Below are positions 58,077 to 64,000 of a stretch of 64,000 bases of DNA, in pieces. Below the pieces are notes generated by a model. It was not told the DNA's origin. It worked only from the letters and a program-made list of their open reading frames with translations, and made no database searches. This DNA comes from Astrothelium macrocarpum (lineage: Eukaryota > Ascomycota > Dothideomycetes > Trypetheliales > Trypetheliaceae). The translations under genes and the position numbers were made by a program. The stretch covers positions 124,001 through 188,000 of the forward strand of contig JAGEMR010000022.1 in assembly GCA_021030915.1 (NCBI GenBank). Direction: 5' to 3'. Positions within the stretch are counted from its first letter, which is position 1. Every line of letters starts with the position of its first letter.

Positions 58077-59086
58077 CGTAGAGATTAAACGGCACTATAT
58101 AGAGCCACAGATAGCACTGTATGGGTTGCTTAATCCTTGTCTCGCAATATCGCCAGGGACGATCTTGTACTCTACATTAGGATTGATAATCCCAAACGTA
58201 ACTTTGTGGGAATTGTTGGGAGTAGAAAGAATTGAGCGTACTGACTAGCCATAAATGCCTTTTGGTTTGTCCCACTTGGCCAATGTGATGATACATTAAG
58301 TCCTAACATGCTTACTACCTGCAAGCTACGGCCTTAGTGTATTATTTGCTATTGATGCTGGCTAATTCTATAGTATTGCCAAGAGGAACCAACTACCAAT
58401 ATAATTATTGGATCATCGATAAAGTTGAAAGTGAAAATGATGGTGCAAACCAATCTATTTCGTATGTAATAGCAATTCGTCATCTTTGACGGCAGGGTAC
58501 ACCTCATTACAGTAGTTTCCAGTTGCTGGGAAAGCATCGGCATTTTATGTTATCTGTTTCGTTGAGTTTATAGTCATACAGCGACGGCAGTATTTACGTA
58601 CGGTCCATTTCTGGCAGGACTCTGTTCTCCACCCACCTTCGGTGCACAATTTGCTATATGATAACTGGATTTGGGATCAACATGATACGAAAGTTGGAAC
58701 TCAAGTTGGGCCTGGGCATAGGTCAGCAACTATAGCAAGAAATCACACCAGGATCCAAGGTAGCGCTTGAATAGGATTGGCACATAGAAATTCGTCGGAT
58801 ATTTCTCACGTCAGTCTGGCTGCTATTGTCCGTGGACTAGGGTTGCTGCAAGGGACTGGCTGGAGATCGCTGCAAAGTCTTTTTGAAAATGCGGCACATA
58901 ACAAGGCTGAAAAGGCGGGGCTGGACTAGGGTCACAATTTCCTAATTGGATCGTCCTCATCATTCTGCTAATAGCTCAGACATAAATGGAGACTTTTTTC
59001 CCTTTATTCAATTACTTCCTTCTTTCTTCTAGATACCGTTCTAAGATTTCTAAAAAGTATTTCAGCATCTATTATCCAGTATTCAT
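58077..59086. other. Intergenic region, nothing recognised
   Basis: About 1 kb, AT-rich in parts, with no supported feature. The last 100 bases (CT-rich before 59087) fit a promoter and leader. Confidence 0.4.
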
Positions 59087-60643
59087 ATGTCTGGCCAGCT
59101 TCCGCCAATGAACAAAGTAGATGTCGCTTGGACAAGTGAGACTTGTAGGCCAAGCAGACGAGAATGGGATGCACAGCGGCTTTATATTGAACAATTTTAT
59201 CGGGACCACACTTTGCAAGAGCTCGTGAAGCACATGGCCTACAATCGAAGCTTCAAAGCTACGTAAGTGTAGTCCAAACACTTGACATTGTATGTACTCT
59301 ACAGCATTCTGAGAGACGGTGCCAATGAAAGAATGTACAAGACCAGGTTCAAGAAATGGGGTATCCGAAAATACAACAGCGCGCAAGAGATGAGCGCCTT
59401 TGCTCGCAGCCTCCGCGACTCGACATTATCTGGACAAACGGCAATATTTGCAGGTTCCGGCAGGGTAATTAATACGCTGGAGCTTCAACGATATCTCAAA
59501 AGAAAGCATTTGACTGTGAATGAATTTCTTATGCGATCACTTGACCTCACTGAGCACTTTGATGTCTCTCTCCAAGTGCCTGGGTATATTGGAGCACCCC
59601 TGGGTTTGAAATCATTTGAACACCTGCTACACAATATTGATGTTTACATCAGGGGCCCGTTTGAAAGTGGGAGATGGACTCTTGTTGGTGAGAAGAGTCC
59701 AGTCCTGGACACGTCAGACACGTCTTTACGATCGGACGTATTGGATCTTGAGAACTTGGTATATTCAGCCCTGAGGGTCTCAGCTACCAACGACGTCAGA
59801 AGAGCTTCACGAGTCTGGGACTATGTCAGCAGAGAAATTTCGTTCGTTGTTGAGAAACAAAATATCCACGCATACACTAGGCTATGCTATCTTGCACAAA
59901 GACTTGTGCTTGACGGCAAGGTTGAGATAGCTCATGCAATTTTGCGGCAGCTCTTGAGCTTGACTGTTGCCAGACAGGAGACAGCAAAACCGGAGAATCC
60001 TCTGCTCCATCTTTATAACAATCTTCTTAGAGCAAACCCTTCCGATATCAACCAAGTCGTTCTTGTCGTACAGCAAAGAGTTGTAGATATCCTGGAGAGC
60101 ATGCTGGGTAAGATGCACGTTGAGTCACTTAATCAACGGGCATTATTGGCCTTGCACAATGCGGACAGGCGAACCAGCCCTCTGAAATCGAAAAAATTGC
60201 TTGAAGAATACCTCACGCTCGGTCTCCATCCAGATCGCCGCTTCAAGCTGGTTTTGATGCAGCACCTACAAAATCTATTGAACCACGGTGAATACGCTCT
60301 GCTCGTGAAAGAAACAACATCCTGGCTCAGATATATGGAAGACAATCAGCTGGACTTTCAATTCCGGGGAACTTTCTACCTGTACTCATGCTTAGCATTA
60401 TGCTATGACATGCTAAATGAAATGAATCTAGCAGAGAAAGCTTATCAGCAGGTTCTCGACATTGTCCGTAGATTTCTTCATATTGAGGTGGGAGCGGTTG
60501 CTACTTATTTGAGGTGGTTCGAGGCAAATTTGAGGGTGCACAGGATCCACTCACGAGCTACCGAAATCAGCAAGCTAAGACATGAAGCGGAAGATAAAAT
60601 CATAAAAGATTTGGATGATATCGGGGATAGTAACGGGATCTAG
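59087..60643 (+). CDS. Clr5-domain protein
   Basis: Exons 59087-59262 and 59305-60643 join across a 42-base intron (CTAC|gtaagt ... ctacag|CATT), giving 504 residues. The N-terminal Clr5 domain (about residues 24-78) is clear: REWDAQRLYIEQFYRDHTL, then ELVKHMAYNRSFKATIL and the ending ERMYKTRFKKWGIRKYN, a helix-turn-helix-like fold found at the front of many fungal proteins and named after the fission-yeast silencing factor Clr5. The rest is a helical region without a named domain; repeated helices around 300-460 (FYLYSCLALCYDMLNEMNLA and EKAYQQVL) look TPR-like. It is probably a nuclear regulator, but its targets are unknown. Confidence 0.82.
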
Positions 60644-61819
60644 TTGGAAGGGAGAGGATATCCTGAGTTGCGTCTGCACACAGATCTTTGTCAATCCATC
60701 CAGGAAATTGATTTGCCGATCAGGACTGTCTCGCGTATTGGGAACATTGACGATTTGTAAAGACAGGGATTTCTCTTGAAGGTGAAGTAAACTACAATTA
60801 GTTTGGAGGAGGCGATAGGACAATCGAGGATGACTGTCACCCGAGATTAACCACATCATCGGCGAATGTAAGAGAAGCAAAACTGGTAGACGGTACCCTT
60901 ACTTATACCTGGAGATCACTTGCAGAGTCACTCGAACCGTCCTCATGAACTCTGAAATCAATGTCCGTGCCCAGCGCTACATCCAGTGCCGGCTAACTCG
61001 TGGTCCGAAGCGGTTCAAAGGGCGAATAGAATTATAGCCATGTGATAAACAAAATAGACCAAACCAAGTTCGTGGAAACTTGGCAGATATTCGCAATATA
61101 GGTAGCATTCTGACTTTTGAGTTCAATGGCGGCAAAGTAATTGGCTTCGAAAGAAGGAACAAAACCCATTTACTTACCTTCACGCCCATAAACCTACCTT
61201 GCGTCAAATGGGGGTGAGAGTAGCATTTCCTTAGCTCACATTATAAATACAATGCGCTCACGCTCAGATATCAAATCTGATGATAAGAGCAAGCATGGGA
61301 ATGTCCGAATCAGCTATATCCATTCATGGTTCGACCTGGATCTGAACAAGAACATTGATACGCGTTAGCTGTACACCATCGACTGTTGGATCGTTTATCA
61401 AGTCCAAAGTCAAGGATTCTTTGTTCAAGATAGTGTTATACTGGATCTGTGTGATGGATGCTTCGAATGAGCCGAGCTTCCTAAGCACGCAGACAAGATC
61501 AACATTAGTGGCCAATAGGGAAAAAAGGGAAGATTCCATTCATTGTTCATCTAGAAATGGCAGCCGCGTTGATGCTGAACGAACAGATGTCTCAAATATG
61601 AGAGAAGAATGCAACACTGCATGCTCTTGCACGCTCATCGACTAAGAGTTTTGGTGAAGCGGCGCTTGTTTGGGATGATTCCAACTTTGGAGCTTCACCG
61701 GCGGAGATCTACTCAGCTCCGCAGCCGATAGCTGGCAACTCCCTACTTATCCAACCTCGACACTCGTTTTTTTGGTGAGCACTCAAAACAATGTGTGGCT
61801 CTTTGAGACCTGCAAAATC
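60644..61819. other. Intergenic region, nothing recognised
   Basis: About 1.2 kb without a supported gene. Short frames near 60945-61207 and 61355-61645 lack family features. Confidence 0.4.
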
Positions 61820-63561
61820 ATGACCACGGCATCTGGTGACGATGCCAATCCCTTTTCCGACTCAGCCGTGGTCCAGGATCGCCGTGAATTCGTATCCGCC
61901 TCGACCCTGTCCGTTGGCCGTAATGCCTCTTTGACGCTTGGGACAGATTCACTAATAGTACTTGGTACGACTGCCTTTTGACTTTGCTAAGCTGTTTCGC
62001 TGACCCTGCCCTGTAGATGAAGCTCTAGCTAGAAGGGAACCCCTGAATTGCTGTGGTCTACTTCCAAGCAGTAGGGATCGCCCGAGTCTATTCTCCAAAT
62101 CACTATGCTTATACAAATTTAGCTTCCAAGACTACGCGTGCCGTCCCCTTCTTCAACATTCTCTGGGCCGAGCTTTCAGATTATGACTTGACTATCCATC
62201 ATGCCCACCCTATTTCCAAAAACGTTCTTCGGGTGGCCTTCATCAACTACAACATAGAAAAGACAGACCGAGCAGTCGCAGCTTCATGGACCGAGAGGCT
62301 TCTAGATCGAGCCTATGGCGCGTCTCAGCGACGAAAACGTATAAAAGTGTTGGTCAATCCGTTTGGAGGAAAAGGCAGTGCTCAAAAATGGTATATGCGA
62401 GATATCGAGCCAATCTTGGCGGCGGCCCGTTGTGAGATAGATCTTGAGAAGACTCAACACAACGGTCATGCGGTCGAAATAGCGGAAAAGTTAGACACTA
62501 GCGCATGGGACGTTGTGGCATGCTGTTCTGGCGACGGTGTAGTTCACGAAGTCTTCAACGGCCTTGGCAAAAAGAAAGACGCTGCCCAAGCCCTAGCAGA
62601 CGTCGCCGTCGTTAACGTTCCTTGCGGAACCGGCAATGCCATGAGCTGGAACCTCAATGGCACCGACAGCCCGAGTCTCGCCGCGCTCTGCGTTGTCAAA
62701 GGCCTCCGAACACCCCTCGACCTCATCTCCATCACCCAAGGCGACCGCCGCACCCTCTCCTTCCTCTCGCAATCCATTGGCATCATCGCGGAAAGCGATC
62801 TCGCCACCGAAAACCTGCGCTGGATGGGGAGTGCGCGCTTCACCTTTGGCTTCCTCGTGCGGCTCCTTGGCAAGACGACCTACCCCTGCGACATTGCGAT
62901 CCAGCTCGAAAACGGCGACAAGGCCTCCATCAAAGCATCCTACCGTCGCGAACGCGACTCCACCGCTCCTCTCTCCCCCTCACGATGCGCCGAGCCCCCC
63001 CCGCCCCAACAGCAACAACAGCCGCTCGTGGACTCCGAGGCTTCCACCACCATTCCGCCCGCCGCGGGCCTCCCACCCCTCCGCTTCGGCACCATCAACG
63101 ACCCTCTCCCGCCTACATGGACCCTCCTCCCACACCCGCGCCTCGGCAATTTCTACGCGGGTAACATGGCGTACATGACAGCATCTTTGCCCGCGTTCCC
63201 GTGCTCGCTGCCGTCGGACGGGTGTCTCGACCTGGTGCTGATGAACGGCGACATCGGGCGGATCGCATCCTTGCGCGCGTTCCTCGCCGTCGAGTCCGGC
63301 GCGTACATGGACAGCGAAAATGTGAGCTATCGCAAGATCGCTGCGTTTCGTATTATTCCGAGGAAAGGTGGCGGAGATGGCGGGAGGTTGTGGAGGTGGA
63401 TGAAGGGGGCGAAGAAGGGAAGGAAGGGAGAGGAGGAGGGGTATATTAGTATTGATGGGGAGAGAGTACCGTTTGAGGGCTTTCAGGCGGAGGTGCATAG
63501 GGGCCTGGGGACGGTGTTGAGTCGGAGTGGGAGGGTGTATGAGGGAGATGTGGTGCACTGA
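61820..63561 (+). CDS. Sphingosine (long-chain base) kinase, Lcb4/Lcb5-like
   Basis: Exons 61820-61964, 62017-62070 and 62123-63561 keep frame and give 545 residues from MTTASGDDANPFSDS. The middle exon is only 54 bases (DEALARREPLNCCGLLPS). The diacylglycerol-kinase-type catalytic domain shows the nucleotide loop VLVNPFGGKGSAQKWY, the catalytic SGDGVVHEVFNGLG and VPCGTGNAMSWN. The lipid-binding half contains SLSQ-like FLSQSIGIIAESDL and GNFYAGNMAYMTASLPAFP. The enzyme phosphorylates sphingoid bases to their 1-phosphates on membranes, controlling ceramide balance and stress responses. A Pro/Gln-rich insertion (PPPPQQQQQP and flanks, about residues 355-390) splits the catalytic region, and a Lys-rich loop lies near the C-terminus. 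The third exon is markedly GC-rich toward its end. Confidence 0.93.
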
Positions 63562-63784
63562 AAGTGGGATGATCGGGGGAGGTGAAGGTGTTGAAAGGTT
63601 GTGCTGTGTATACAGTAAATAATATGTGTTTTGGGTGTAGGATAGAGGATACCACCGGACTTTGGACCGAGAATCACTTGGCCGGATTTTGCAATGTTGG
63701 TATAGTTGTATTTACAATTCGCTAGATGGTATATACGCAAATCAAACTCCCGCTGGAACTTAGAAACATAGTCTCGCGTGTGGG

Positions 63785-64000
63785 TCATAACGAGGTTTGG
63801 TCATCGGGCGAAGCATCATCTGAGGCTTGTTCGACCAATGCCTGTCCAAGGTGGTCGCGAAAATGCTTTGGACGATTCATCATCGCATCGAATTTTGGGA
63901 AAGCATTGGTGACATTATCAGCTAACGCATATGTCAGTGCCAAGAATTGCACATTGAGGTCGCGAATTGTTGCCAAACACACCTGCATTGATTACTCCTT
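63785..64000 (-). CDS. C-terminal end of an unidentified gene running off the right edge
   Basis: A terminal exon 63921-63785 (ADNVTNAFPKFDAMMNRPKH ... DDASPDDQTSL, stop at 63787-63785) joins in frame across an intron (63922-63982, GCAG|gtgtgt ... gcgttag|CTG) to a piece 63983-64000 encoding GVINA. Without that intron the frame also stays open as far as a TAA at 63992-63994. The tail is acidic, the body mildly helical. No family recognised; the gene continues outside the window. Confidence 0.35.

Noticed and set aside
1..64000. tRNA, rRNA, CRISPR arrays, bacterial-type operons, ribosome binding sites, phage or complete transposons
   Set aside because: None could be recognised. The introns and gene families are fungal nuclear, and no transposase, integrase or reverse transcriptase motif was seen. 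Small structured RNAs could have been missed without folding software.

Overview
The window is nuclear DNA of a filamentous ascomycete (Pezizomycotina). The signs are short introns of about 45-105 bases with GT-AG ends and CTAAC-like branch sites, closely spaced genes on both strands, no operons, and proteins whose closest recognisable relatives are fungal (Cch1, Clr5-domain protein, Gid4, Bgl2-type GH17, Cwf19, Npa3). I cannot fix the class or genus from sequence alone. All exon joins were worked out by hand from splice signals plus reading-frame continuity.

Layout. 1-6.2 kb is accessory: a methyltransferase cut by the left edge, a broken MFS transporter and an F-box-like orphan. 7.3-10.9 kb holds a divergent housekeeping pair: the spliceosome-disassembly factor Cwf19 and the RNA polymerase II assembly GTPase Npa3/GPN1. 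10.9-16.5 kb has a sulfotransferase relic, a small membrane protein and a six-exon PHD-finger chromatin protein. 17.3-24.1 kb is one large gene, the voltage-gated calcium channel Cch1. 24-30 kb is gene-poor, with a short orphan and a secreted GH17 glucanase.

30.4-42.1 kb is a second accessory stretch. It has a two-domain secreted zincin-like protein, a large orphan with an in-frame TGA near its N-terminus, an F-box gene with an in-frame TAA, a kaurene-synthase-like diterpene synthase lacking a recognisable class II half, and an MFS relic. It reads as a region being turned over, possibly the remains of a metabolite cluster; no P450 or prenyltransferase is visible.

42.5-55.1 kb is a dense housekeeping block: Nar1 (cytosolic Fe-S assembly), Vma13 (V-ATPase subunit H), Trm8 (tRNA m7G methyltransferase), a small orphan, Gid4/Vid24 (ubiquitin-ligase receptor), Mago nashi (exon-junction complex; seven exons including a 15-base last exon) and Sec26 (beta-COP). 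56.9-63.6 kb carries a single-pass membrane protein, a Clr5-domain protein and a sphingosine kinase. A partial gene leaves the right edge.

The genes do not form a single pathway. The strongest candidate for something unusual is the truncated diterpene synthase and its decayed surroundings. No rRNA, tRNA, CRISPR array, plasmid or phage feature was recognised.
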